45,292 bases of DNA from a bacterium. Lineage in GTDB: Bacteria > Gemmatimonadota > Gemmatimonadetes > Gemmatimonadales > Gemmatimonadaceae. Position numbers and translations under genes: made by a program. The notes below the pieces were generated by a model. It had not been told where the DNA came from and searched no databases. It saw only the letters and a program-made list of their open reading frames with translations. The stretch's first letter is position 1. Each line of letters begins with the position of its first letter. The stretch is taken from the NCBI GenBank assembly GCA_021813725.1, contig JAKAJN010000009.1, positions 1 through 45,292 on the forward strand, in the 5' to 3' direction. This document shows positions 8,158 through 16,752 of this stretch, piece by piece.

Positions 8158-9795
8158 GTGACCTGGCCGCAACCATACAATCCGCTCGACAGCACGCTGC
8201 TGTCCACGCTCGTCGCCGCGCTACCCGTTGTCCTCCTGCTCGGCGCCCTCGCATCGCACCGAGTGCAGGCGCACTGGGCCGCGCTGCTCGGCCTGGGCTC
8301 GGCGATGCTCATCGCCATCGCCGCGTCCGGCATGCCGGCGCGGACGACCTTCGCCGCGGCGGCGCTCGGCGCAGCGTATGGCCTCTTTCCGATCGGCTGG
8401 ATCCTCATCAATGTCCTGTTTCTGTACCGGCTCGCGGTGGATCACGGCGCGTTCGACGCCCTGCGCGAGCACATTGCCGACGTGACCGCCGACCGGCGCC
8501 TGCAGCTCGTGCTCGTCGCGTTCTCGCTCGGCGCGTTCTTCGAGGGCGCCGCCGGTTTCGGCACGCCGGTGGCAATCACCTCGGCGCTCCTCGTCGGGCT
8601 CGGCTTCGCACCGCTCGAAAGCGCGGTGCTCTCGCTGCTCGCCAACACGGCACCGGTGGCCTTTGGCGCGCTCGGCACGCCGATCATCGCGCTCGGCGGC
8701 GTCACGGGACTCGACGTGCAGGTGCTGTCCGCCATGGTCGGACACCTCCTCCCGCCGTTCAGTCTGATTGTGCCATTCTGGCTCGTTGCCGCCTACTGCG
8801 GCGTCCGTCGCACCTTCGCCGTCTGGCCGGCGTTGCTCGTCGCCGGCGCCGCCTTTGCCGTGCCACAGTACCTCATGGCCACCTACCACGGTCCGTGGCT
8901 GGTGGACATCGTCGTGGCCATCTGCTCGATGGGAGCGCTCGGCGCATTCCTCAGAGTGTGGAGCCCCAAGGACCAGGCACAGGAGGCGGAACGGCCTGGT
9001 GCGGTGCAGCAGATACCGTCGGGGACGCCACAGGCGGCGCTGCCGGCGCAGCATCCGGCACCTCCGATTGACGTGCTCAAGGCGTGGCTCCCGTGGGCCA
9101 TTCTCGCCGTCTTCGTCTTCGCGTGGGGCGTCCCCGCAATGAAGAACGGTCTGAACGCGCTCTCCGCGCCCGCGTTTTCGGTGCCGGGCCTGCACAACAT
9201 CGTCGAGCGCACCCCTCCCGTCGTTGCCGTCGCCAAGCCGGAGGCGGCCGTGTTCACGCTGAACTGGCTGTCGGCGACGGGAACCGCGATTCTCCTCTCG
9301 GGACTCGTCGCCGGGCTCGCGATGCGTGCCGGTCGCCGCGGCCTCACGCGCGCGTACGCCGACGCACTGCGACGCGCGCGCATCCCGCTGCTGACGATCG
9401 CGGCGATGTTCGGCATCGGCTTCGTGATGCGCTACTCAGGGCTCGATGCCATCCTCGGCCTCGCCTTTGCACACACCGGGCGCGCGTATCCGTTCTTCGG
9501 GACCATGCTCGGCTGGCTGGGCGTCGCGCTCACGGGGAGCGACACGTCCAGCAACGTGCTCTTCGGTTCGCTGCAGGTGCTGACCGCCACGCAAGTCGGC
9601 GTGAGCACGGTGCTGATGGCGGCGGCGAACAGCGCCGGCGGGGTGATGGGCAAGATGATTGACGCACAGAGCATCGTCGTCGCCGGCGCCGCGACTGGCT
9701 TCATCGGCCACGAGGGGTTGATCCTGCGCCGGATCTTCTGGCACTCGATGGTGCTGGCGAGCTTGGTGGGGCTCTGGGTGATGATGATGGCTTGA
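8158..9795 (+). CDS. lctP: L-lactate permease (LctP family)
   Basis: A 545-residue polytopic membrane protein of the LctP family that imports lactate or glycolate with protons. The N-terminus WPQPYNPLDSTLLSTLVAAL matches the conserved LctP opening; GAFFEGAAGFGTPVAIT and FGALGTPIIALGG are the family's signature loops, and GWLGVALTGSDTSSNVLFG and GGVMGKMIDAQS lie in the C-terminal half. Length equals the family norm. The frame is open to 7453, but the upstream part is the shadow of other genes, so GTG 8158 is chosen; no Shine-Dalgarno is apparent. No lactate dehydrogenase or regulator gene lies beside it. Confidence 0.9.
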   Translation: MTWPQPYNPLDSTLLSTLVAALPVVLLLGALASHRVQAHWAALLGLGSAMLIAIAASGMPARTTFAAAALGAAYGLFPIGWILINVLFLYRLAVDHGAFDALREHIADVTADRRLQLVLVAFSLGAFFEGAAGFGTPVAITSALLVGLGFAPLESAVLSLLANTAPVAFGALGTPIIALGGVTGLDVQVLSAMVGHLLPPFSLIVPFWLVAAYCGVRRTFAVWPALLVAGAAFAVPQYLMATYHGPWLVDIVVAICSMGALGAFLRVWSPKDQAQEAERPGAVQQIPSGTPQAALPAQHPAPPIDVLKAWLPWAILAVFVFAWGVPAMKNGLNALSAPAFSVPGLHNIVERTPPVVAVAKPEAAVFTLNWLSATGTAILLSGLVAGLAMRAGRRGLTRAYADALRRARIPLLTIAAMFGIGFVMRYSGLDAILGLAFAHTGRAYPFFGTMLGWLGVALTGSDTSSNVLFGSLQVLTATQVGVSTVLMAAANSAGGVMGKMIDAQSIVVAGAATGFIGHEGLILRRIFWHSMVLASLVGLWVMMMA

Positions 9796-9875
9796 ACCTA
9801 CACGGACCGAGGAGGGGGCACCGGCTCGGCGAGGGGTGAGGAGCGTCGAAACGAGGAGGGAGGTTTGCTCGCCGT

Positions 9876-11372
9876 TCAATCCGCCGCGACCGTCCTGTGC
9901 GACGCCCACCTTCTCAGCGCATCCAGCCGCTCCGGCATGGTCTTCGACAGCGGTCGCGTCGCCGAGATCTCCGTCAACAAGGCATCGGTGTCGAGCGGGG
10001 TATTGCCGGCAAACGCCGCGTACATCGCGCTCACGATGCTCTCCTCGATCTCGGCGCCACTGAAGCCCTTCGTCGCCGCGACCAAGTCGGCCAGATCCAG
10101 TGTGGCCGGATCTTGTTTGCGCTTGCGCAGGTGAATGCGGAGGATCTCGGCCCGCGCCTCGTCGCCGGGCAGGTCGACGAAGAAGATCTCGTCGAAGCGC
10201 CCCTTGCGAATGAACTCGGGCGGCAGCTTGGCAACATCGTTCGAGGTTGCCACCACGAAGACGTCGCCGCGGCGGTCTTGCAGCCAGCTGAGAAACGTGC
10301 CGAAGATGCGGTGCGACACCCCGCCGTCGGCGTCGGCGCTCGCCGACGCAAACGCCTTCTCCAGTTCATCAATCCAGAGCACGATCGGCGCGAGACGCTC
10401 GGCGGTGAGCATCGCCTGCTTGAAGTTGTGCTCGCTCTCACCGACGAACTTGTCGTAGAGGTTGGACGGGTCGAGTTTCAGCAGCGGCAGGCCCCACTCG
10501 TGCGCCACCGACTTCGCGCTCAGGCTCTTGCCGCATCCCGGCACGCCGAGCAGCAACACCCCCTTCGGAAAGCCGAGTCCGAACTCCTCCGCGCGGCGCG
10601 GGTCGTTGACCACCGCGCGCCGGCGCTGCAGCCATGACTTGAGCCCGCCGAGTCCCGCCACCTGGTCGAGCCCCTCAGTGTGCGGATAGAACTCCAAGAG
10701 GCCGTCCTGCTCGACAATCTGCCGCTTCGCAGCATTCACGCGCTCGATGTCACGCGCGTCGAGCGCGCCGTCCTCGACGATCAGCCGCGTGATGATCTTC
10801 TCCGCCTCCGTGAGCGTCAGCCCCGTCAGGTTGTTGATGAAGCGCAGTCGCTCCTCTCGCGACAACTCTACTCTCACCGGCATCTTGGCCGAGTATTCGC
10901 GGACCAGCCGCTCGAGCAGCTGGCGGAAGTCATCGTACGCCGCGCCCTCGAGCCGAACGACGGTGGCGTGCGGGCGGAGCGCATCGGGAAGGCGGATGTG
11001 ATGCCCCGTCAGCACCAGCGCGCCCCGTCGCGCACTGAACTGCTGCACCACGTCGAGCACGTGGCTCACCACCGCCGGGTCATCGAGATGCGCGCCTAGT
11101 TCGCGGAAATGGAAGAGTCCGGCGCCCTCCTCGGCGGCCGCCGCGAGCGCCTTGGAGGGATCGGCGGTGTCATTCATCACCGGATCCGACTTCAAGACCC
11201 CACGTCGCAGGCCGCGCGAGCGACTCCAGGCGAAGAAAAGCAGGTTGAGACGTGACGCGGCGAGCGCCAGCCCTTCCTCCGCGCGTTCCACCTCGACCGT
11301 GTCGAGCACGATCAGCGCATACTTGGCGCGAATGAGGAGTTCGAGTTCGTCGAAGGAGGAATCCTGGGGCAT
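9876..11372 (-). CDS. Ycf46-like AAA+ ATPase
   Basis: A 498-residue protein with the layout of the Ycf46 group of AAA ATPases, known from cyanobacteria and plastid genomes. The N-terminal half (1-230) contains the family-specific region with a SRxRG segment and an RLPxxL motif; the AAA module follows with Walker A GVPGCGKS (276-283), Walker B VLWIDE (332-337), sensor-1 ATSND (376-380) and arginine-finger context FIRKGRFDE. No transmembrane segment. ATG 11372 is chosen because the frame's further extension (to 11681) is low-complexity Arg/Gly. Divergent from the GspF-like gene, convergent with lctP. Its cellular role in bacteria is poorly known. Confidence 0.85.
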   Translation of the reverse strand: MPQDSSFDELELLIRAKYALIVLDTVEVERAEEGLALAASRLNLLFFAWSRSRGLRRGVLKSDPVMNDTADPSKALAAAAEEGAGLFHFRELGAHLDDPAVVSHVLDVVQQFSARRGALVLTGHHIRLPDALRPHATVVRLEGAAYDDFRQLLERLVREYSAKMPVRVELSREERLRFINNLTGLTLTEAEKIITRLIVEDGALDARDIERVNAAKRQIVEQDGLLEFYPHTEGLDQVAGLGGLKSWLQRRRAVVNDPRRAEEFGLGFPKGVLLLGVPGCGKSLSAKSVAHEWGLPLLKLDPSNLYDKFVGESEHNFKQAMLTAERLAPIVLWIDELEKAFASASADADGGVSHRIFGTFLSWLQDRRGDVFVVATSNDVAKLPPEFIRKGRFDEIFFVDLPGDEARAEILRIHLRKRKQDPATLDLADLVAATKGFSGAEIEESIVSAMYAAFAGNTPLDTDALLTEISATRPLSKTMPERLDALRRWASHRTVAAD

Positions 11373-11569
11373 GCGAGGAGGCGGAGCGGGTCCGGAGTGC
11401 GGAGGTTTGGTACGGCGGTATGAGGGAAGCGCAGAGCGATGCGGGATGAGGAAGAATCTACGAGCGACGGGCGTTGTTCGCCTCGGCGCACCTCGCCCAG
11501 CACTCGACTCGCCCCCCTTCACCAAGCCCCCGCACCCCGTACCCATCCCTCTCCCGCTACCTTTCCTCC

Positions 11570-12391
11570 GTGCCAAACCTCCTCTCCGCCTACCGCGCAT
11601 TCGATGACGGCCGCCACCGCGAGGAGTTCTATCGCATGTGGCGCGCAGCGGTGCATGCCGGGCTGACCAACGAGCACGCACTGCGCACGATGGGGAAGCG
11701 AGGGGTGCCGCACGTCGAGGAGATGCGCGACTGGCTGCTCGATGGCGCCCGACGCGGACAACGCGTGACCTACCTGGTGCGCACGGGCGGCAAGCGGTTC
11801 GAGCCGATGGAGCGCGCCATTCTCGTCCTCGGCGAGGAGACCGGCACGTTCGAGGAGTCGCTCCAGCTTCTCGCGCAGTTCTACCAATCCAAGCATCGCC
11901 TGATGCTCTGGATCAAGAAGCAGATGGCGTACCCGATGTTCACGGCGCTCTGCATGGTCTTCATTGCGCCCTTCCCGCTGCTCTACTTCGGCCACACGGC
12001 CGCCTACATCGGATTCGTCACCACGGGGTGCGTCGCCTGGGCAACCTCGGGGGGATCGTTCCTCATCATGATGGCCGACCGGCACGGCAGGAAGCCGGCG
12101 CTCGTCCGGGCCCGTTTCGCCCGTGCGCTCGCGACCGGCGTCGAGGCGGGACTGCCGCTGCCGCGCGCCATTCGCCTCGCGGCCGAGGCAGCGGCCGACG
12201 CGCAGTTGTCGGCGTTCGTGAATGCGATGGATGAGCATCGCCTCGCCGCCGGCGGGCTGCAGGAGACCTTCTCGCGGGCGCCGCACATGACTGCCGACCT
12301 GATCGGCGCACTCGCGGTCGCGGATCGCACGGGCGACTTCTCCACGACGTTGCGCAAGCTCGCCGATCTCTACGAAGACGGGTTCCGCTGA
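11570..12391 (+). CDS. GspF/PilC-type inner-membrane protein, short form
   Basis: A 273-residue protein with two T2SSF-type cytoplasmic domains: one at about 18-110 (FYRMWRAAVHAGL, ILVLGEETGTFEESLQ) and one at about 180-270 (RFARALATGVEAGLPLPRAI, ALAVADRTGDFSTTL), separated by two hydrophobic segments (about 122-143 and 147-166). Classical GspF/PilC proteins have a third membrane helix at the C-terminus; here the protein ends at LADLYEDGFR without it. GTG 11570 is the likely start, with TACCTT at 11558-11563 as a possible -10 close by. It overlaps the MFS gene by one base (TGATG). No other secretion or pilus genes are in the window. Confidence 0.75.
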   Translation: MPNLLSAYRAFDDGRHREEFYRMWRAAVHAGLTNEHALRTMGKRGVPHVEEMRDWLLDGARRGQRVTYLVRTGGKRFEPMERAILVLGEETGTFEESLQLLAQFYQSKHRLMLWIKKQMAYPMFTALCMVFIAPFPLLYFGHTAAYIGFVTTGCVAWATSGGSFLIMMADRHGRKPALVRARFARALATGVEAGLPLPRAIRLAAEAAADAQLSAFVNAMDEHRLAAGGLQETFSRAPHMTADLIGALAVADRTGDFSTTLRKLADLYEDGFR

Positions 12392-13608
12392 TGACGCCCG
12401 CACACCCCGCTGAGACGCGGCAGGCCCGGCGCGCGATCGCGCTCGCAACTTTCCTGACGCTGGTGCCGCTGACGCTCGTCGTGGCCGGGCTGCACGAGCT
12501 GATCATCGTGCACCTCGGCGGTTCGCGCGCCGACGCGCATGCGTTCACCGCCACCAACATGGCGACGGGGATCGTGGGCGTACCGATTGCGATGATGCTC
12601 TTCCGCCGCCGTCCGAACCTGCAGGCCTGGCTGGTCGGGTCGCTGCTTCTTGATGCGGTGGCATTCCTCGGAATGAACGCGGCCCATTCCGTGCCGACAC
12701 TGCTGGCTTGGCGCGCGCTCGACGGCGTGGCGCACTTGCCGGCAGTGACGCTCCTCATGGTGGCCGCCAACCGGCTTGCGGGCGAGAAGCGAGGCGCGAC
12801 GCTCGGTCTGGTGGCGACGGCGCTGATGACGGGTGTAGCCGTCGGGTCGCCACTCGGCGGCTGGCTCGTCGAGCGAAGTCCGTCGGCCGTGTACGTGACG
12901 GGCGCTGCGCTGCTGGTGGTTGCCGCCGTCGCCGCGCTCGCCATTCCGCCGCTCCCCTCCGACGAGCAGGCCGTCACGCGACACCGCTACGAGTGGAAAC
13001 GCACCTCGCTCTCCATCTGGATGCCGCTCGCCTTCGGTTTCACGGACCGATTCACCATTGGCGTGTTTGTCTCGACGTTCACACTCTACCTCAGTGAGGT
13101 GCAGCGGGTAACACCCGCCGAGCGTGGCCTGCTGATGGCGCTGTTCATGATGCCATTCGCGCTCCTGTGCTGGCCGGTGGGTCGGCTGGCCGACAAGGTG
13201 GGCTGGTTCTGGCCGATCATCGTCGGGACGCTCGGATTCGGCGTGGTCTATGCCACGTACGGCATCGTCCCGCATGGCCTGCTTGCGGTATCCATGGTGC
13301 TCTCGGGGTTGACGAGCGCTCTTATGTTTGCGCCGAACCTGCTCCTGGTCTCGGAGTTCGCGCGGCGCGGAGCCGGCGAGGGTTTGTTCGGTGCGTTCCA
13401 GGTGGCGGGGAGTTTCGGCTTTCTCGCGGGACCGATCTTTGGTGGCATCGCGGTGGAGGTCACGCGCGGCGAGACCGGCACGCCGGGCTACAACGTCATT
13501 TTCATCGTGGTCGGCACGCTGGTGCTTGCAGTCGGTGTCCTCGCCGGCGTCGTGCTTGCACCACTCGCCAAGGCCTGGCGAAAGGAGCGTCAGCCGCCTA
13601 CTGGCTGA
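12391..13608 (+). CDS. MFS transporter
   Basis: A 405-residue major facilitator with about twelve hydrophobic helices. Typical features are the RRRPN loop after helix 2, WRALDGVAHLP in helix 4, GLVATALMTGVAVGSPLGGWL in helix 5, and in the second half GRLADKVGWFWPII and GAFQVAGSFGFLAGPIFGG. Helix packing suggests a drug or metabolite exporter, but the substrate cannot be named. The ATG overlaps the stop of the GspF-like gene (TGATG), so translation is probably coupled. It runs towards the PglK-like gene with only two bases between the stop codons. Confidence 0.85.
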   Translation: MTPAHPAETRQARRAIALATFLTLVPLTLVVAGLHELIIVHLGGSRADAHAFTATNMATGIVGVPIAMMLFRRRPNLQAWLVGSLLLDAVAFLGMNAAHSVPTLLAWRALDGVAHLPAVTLLMVAANRLAGEKRGATLGLVATALMTGVAVGSPLGGWLVERSPSAVYVTGAALLVVAAVAALAIPPLPSDEQAVTRHRYEWKRTSLSIWMPLAFGFTDRFTIGVFVSTFTLYLSEVQRVTPAERGLLMALFMMPFALLCWPVGRLADKVGWFWPIIVGTLGFGVVYATYGIVPHGLLAVSMVLSGLTSALMFAPNLLLVSEFARRGAGEGLFGAFQVAGSFGFLAGPIFGGIAVEVTRGETGTPGYNVIFIVVGTLVLAVGVLAGVVLAPLAKAWRKERQPPTG

Positions 13609-13610
13609 GG

Positions 13611-15404
13611 TCAGGCCTTCGCCGCGTCAGCCATGCGACGAAAGCGAGGGCTCGAGGCCATCAGTTCATCGTAGCGACCCTGCGCCACAATCTGCCCGTC
13701 CTCGAGGAAGAGCAAGCGATCGCACCCCCGCACCGTGCTCAAGCGGTGCGCGATGACGAGCATGGACTTGCGTCCGCGCAACGAGTGAATGGCCTGAGTG
13801 ACCTCGGCCTCGGTGACTCCGTCCAGTGCCGCCGTCGCCTCGTCGAACACCAGGAGGTCGGGATCGTGATAGAGAGCGCGCGCGATCCCCACGCGCTGGC
13901 GCTCACCACCCGAGAGGCGAACGCCGCGTTCGCCGAGCAGGATACTGACACCCGCAGGCCAGGAGTCCACCAGTCCCTGCAGTTGCGCCATCTCGACAGC
14001 GCGCAGGACCGCCTGATCATCGATTTCCTGGTCTGGAATGCCCAGCGCGATGTTGCGACGCAGCGTGTCATCGAGCAGAAATATGGACTGCGGTACGTAG
14101 CCGATCTTCTGCCGCCACCGCATGGCGCGCTGAGACTGGTCCACGCCATCCACCAACACTTGCCCCGCCGACGGAGTCAAGAGTCCGACGATCACGTCCA
14201 CCAGCGTGCTCTTCCCCGCCCCCGTGGGGCCAACAATGCCGATGGCTTCACCAACCGTGAGCCGCATCGACGCGTCGGTCAGCGCCAGACGCGTGGCACC
14301 TGGATAGCGATAGCTGACACCAACGAGCGTCAGCTCCGACCGGAACGAGACGACATCGCCGTCGGCATGACTCAGCGATTCCGTTTCCCGGCGAATCAGG
14401 ATCAGGTCTCCGTACACTTCGTCCACAGCCGCACGCGCCGAGCGGATGTGATTGATGGAGACAATGATCGGGTTCGCCATCACGATGATGCGGAACCCGG
14501 CGTATCCGAGCAGGCCCAACATCGGCAACGCCGTGGCGGATGACGAAGGCCGGGAGGCCAGAAGCACCGCCGCCACCAGCGCTGCCAGCACGAAGGCGGT
14601 TTCGAAGATCACCTGCGGGATAACGCTCAGCGTCACGTTCATGTGCCCGAGCTCCTGCAGTTGACGCTGGACATCTGCAAATGCCCGGTAGAAGAAGGGC
14701 TCTCGCCCCAGCGCCTTGATCTCGCGAATCCCGCCAAACGCGTTCTGGACGGTCTGATGGAGGCTCTTTCCCAGCTCATGCTGGGCGGTGCCACTCCGCG
14801 TGGCGATGGCCCGCGTCAGTTGCAGCAGTCCGAAGACCAGCAAGACGAGCGCGACGCCCGAACCGAGGGCCGCGGCAGGTGACGTGGTGAGGAGAATGAC
14901 GGCCAGGCTCGCCACGGTGAAACCGCGGCGAAGCAGGCCATCGAACGCCTCGAGCACTGTCACGGTAGTGGCGACCGCCTGGGTCGTATTGCGCACCAGT
15001 TCGGCGGAGTGCCGGCGAAAATGAAAGGGGAGCGGAACCAGCAGATAGCCGCGGAACAACGCGTTGGAGAGGGTGGCGTTCGTGCCAGCCAGGATATACT
15101 GCCGGCGGTAATGCGAAGCGATGACGATCAGATTCTTCATGACGTGAAACACGGCCAGCATCGCGGCGAATCGCACAACGATGGTGACATCGCTGACGCC
15201 CTCGAACAGGCGGCGCAGCGGCGACCACAAGGCGAATTCGAAGATCGCGCGCGGTTCGCCCATGAGGCGAATCAACAGGTATATGGCACCCGCCTGCCCA
15301 CCCTCCAACGCCCCCGCGACCATTCCGAGGAGCGGCAAGGTCATCCAGCCGAGGCGCAGCTCCCTCGGCAACATCTCCACACACTTCCTGAGGGTCGAGA
15401 TCAT
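13611..15404 (-). CDS. ABC-type flippase, PglK-like (lipid-linked oligosaccharide)
   Basis: A 597-residue ABC half-transporter. The membrane domain (about 20-330) has five to six helices; the ATPase domain has Walker A GPTGAGKST near residue 393, signature LSGGERQR near 496, Walker B LLVFDEATAALD near 515 and AHRLST near 547. The long N-terminal part, the YRYPG opening strand and the VIxGLLTPSxGxxLVDG segment resemble PglK, the flippase of lipid-linked oligosaccharides in Campylobacter protein N-glycosylation. Placed at the left edge of the glycan region, it is the best flippase candidate here, since no Wzx or Wzm/Wzt is visible. The exact glycan is inference. Confidence 0.82.
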   Translation of the reverse strand: MISTLRKCVEMLPRELRLGWMTLPLLGMVAGALEGGQAGAIYLLIRLMGEPRAIFEFALWSPLRRLFEGVSDVTIVVRFAAMLAVFHVMKNLIVIASHYRRQYILAGTNATLSNALFRGYLLVPLPFHFRRHSAELVRNTTQAVATTVTVLEAFDGLLRRGFTVASLAVILLTTSPAAALGSGVALVLLVFGLLQLTRAIATRSGTAQHELGKSLHQTVQNAFGGIREIKALGREPFFYRAFADVQRQLQELGHMNVTLSVIPQVIFETAFVLAALVAAVLLASRPSSSATALPMLGLLGYAGFRIIVMANPIIVSINHIRSARAAVDEVYGDLILIRRETESLSHADGDVVSFRSELTLVGVSYRYPGATRLALTDASMRLTVGEAIGIVGPTGAGKSTLVDVIVGLLTPSAGQVLVDGVDQSQRAMRWRQKIGYVPQSIFLLDDTLRRNIALGIPDQEIDDQAVLRAVEMAQLQGLVDSWPAGVSILLGERGVRLSGGERQRVGIARALYHDPDLLVFDEATAALDGVTEAEVTQAIHSLRGRKSMLVIAHRLSTVRGCDRLLFLEDGQIVAQGRYDELMASSPRFRRMADAAKA

Positions 15405-15600
15405 TGGACGGTGACGCCTACCTCAGGACAGGGAATGTGGCATGTCGAACCTGCGAGCTGCGGCTCCACAGTAGGCAGGCGTCGATGAGGGCGTCAAGCG
15501 TCGGACGTTGTGGGGCTGCCGGTGGCTGGGTAGGTTGCCGGAGGCGCGGGCCGAGCAGCGCGCATCAGGCTGGGCGTGTCCCACAGGAACGGGAGCTGAC
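15405..15600. other. Divergent intergenic region
   Basis: About 195 bp between the divergent PglK-like gene and the GT2-type gene. A GGGAG Shine-Dalgarno at 15591-15595 serves the right-hand gene. No convincing promoter pair was identified by eye. Confidence 0.4.
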
Positions 15601-16752
15601 ATGGCGGAGGGACTCGTCCGACAATTCGTGGGACTGGCGAGGACCGCACGACGCACTACCCTGCTGGGGCCGTTGCTGGACGCCTGGCACGTGCGGGCCG
15701 TGCTGCGGGCCATCGACGACGACCCACGGGACGCTCGCGTGCTCGGTCCCGAGGAGTTGGCACCGTATCTGCGCCGCCTGACTCCGCTGGGCAGCATCTC
15801 GGACGATTTTGCCGGTCTCCCGTTCGATTGGGTGATCGTGCCCCACGGGGCGGTCGCAGCGCTTCCCGTCGCACTCGTACGAGGGCTCCGCAATGGGTAC
15901 CAGCGTGTACTCGAGAACCGGCGCTACCTGCTGCTCCGCTCGCGCCTTCCGGGATCCGGTGTCGCCAGCGACCCCGAGCTGCATGCACGCCTGGACGCCC
16001 TGCTTCCCCTCAGCAACCAGGGGGCGGAACCCCGTGCACTCACCGCTTCCGCGTGGCACGACCGCGCCATCCTTGTCACCACGTTCGAGCGGGCAACCGC
16101 CCTCGAGCGATCACTCCCGCAACTCTGCGGCCTTGGCGCGCCGGTGCTGGTGATGGATGACGGATCTCGCGAGGCCATGGCGGAGCGCAACAGGGCTGTG
16201 GCGCGTGGGTGCGGCGCCGAGTATCTACGGTTGCCCCGCAACCGGGGCATCAGCGCAGCGCTGACCGTGGGTCTCGAGTATCTGCTCGCCGACGCGCGGC
16301 TGCAGTGGATTTCGTGCGTGCAAGACGATGTGGACGTGCGTCCGGACACACTCTCCGTGCTTCAGGCCGTTGAGGATGCGGCAGTCCGGCCAGTACTCAC
16401 AGGCTACGACGCCGCGCTGCACGCCGCACTGGAGGAAACCGCGGTCGGCGGTGTGCGCGTGCGACTGAAGCGGGAAACCTCCGGGGTTCATCTCCACGCG
16501 CATCGGGACTATTGGCGCGCGGTGCTTCCCATTCCCACCGAGTACTTGGGGGCCCCCAAGCGGCGGTGGGAGGCCTCGCTCGAGGACTCGTGGATCACCG
16601 TGGGTGCGCCCAACGCGGCCGCGCGCCGCGGGATTCCTGTCGTGTGCGTCCCGGGCCTTGTTCGCACCTTTCTGTGGCACGCCGGCGACTCCACGTGGGG
16701 AAATCCCAACTCTCCGGAGCCGCTCCTCGCGCCGGATAACGCAGCGCCCTAG
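15601..16752 (+). CDS. GT2-type glycosyltransferase with an unassigned N-terminal domain
   Basis: A 383-residue protein. Residues about 154-340 look like a GT-A family-2 transferase: AILVTTFERATALERSL, the nucleotide-binding VLVMDDGSR (DDGS at 186-189), RLPRNRGISAALTVGLEYL, and a DXD-like VQDDVDVRPD (241-247). Residues 1-150 contain LPFDWVIVPHGAVAALPVAL and match nothing I recognise. ATG 15601 has a good Shine-Dalgarno (GGGAG, five bases upstream), so the open frame back to 15508 is not used. The gene is convergent with the two-domain gene on the minus strand, overlapping its 3' end by four bases. Sugar and acceptor are unknown. Confidence 0.78.
   Translation: MAEGLVRQFVGLARTARRTTLLGPLLDAWHVRAVLRAIDDDPRDARVLGPEELAPYLRRLTPLGSISDDFAGLPFDWVIVPHGAVAALPVALVRGLRNGYQRVLENRRYLLLRSRLPGSGVASDPELHARLDALLPLSNQGAEPRALTASAWHDRAILVTTFERATALERSLPQLCGLGAPVLVMDDGSREAMAERNRAVARGCGAEYLRLPRNRGISAALTVGLEYLLADARLQWISCVQDDVDVRPDTLSVLQAVEDAAVRPVLTGYDAALHAALEETAVGGVRVRLKRETSGVHLHAHRDYWRAVLPIPTEYLGAPKRRWEASLEDSWITVGAPNAAARRGIPVVCVPGLVRTFLWHAGDSTWGNPNSPEPLLAPDNAAP

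Noticed and set aside
8221-9195. Minus-strand frame of 324 codons within lctP
   Set aside because: Charged low-complexity translation, antisense to a strong LctP match.
12370-13275. Minus-strand frame of 301 codons within the MFS gene
   Set aside because: No domain; composition typical of an antisense shadow in GC-rich DNA.
13167-14543. Plus-strand frame of 458 codons across the MFS and PglK-like ends
   Set aside because: Bridges two convergent genes in the wrong frame or strand and has no motif.
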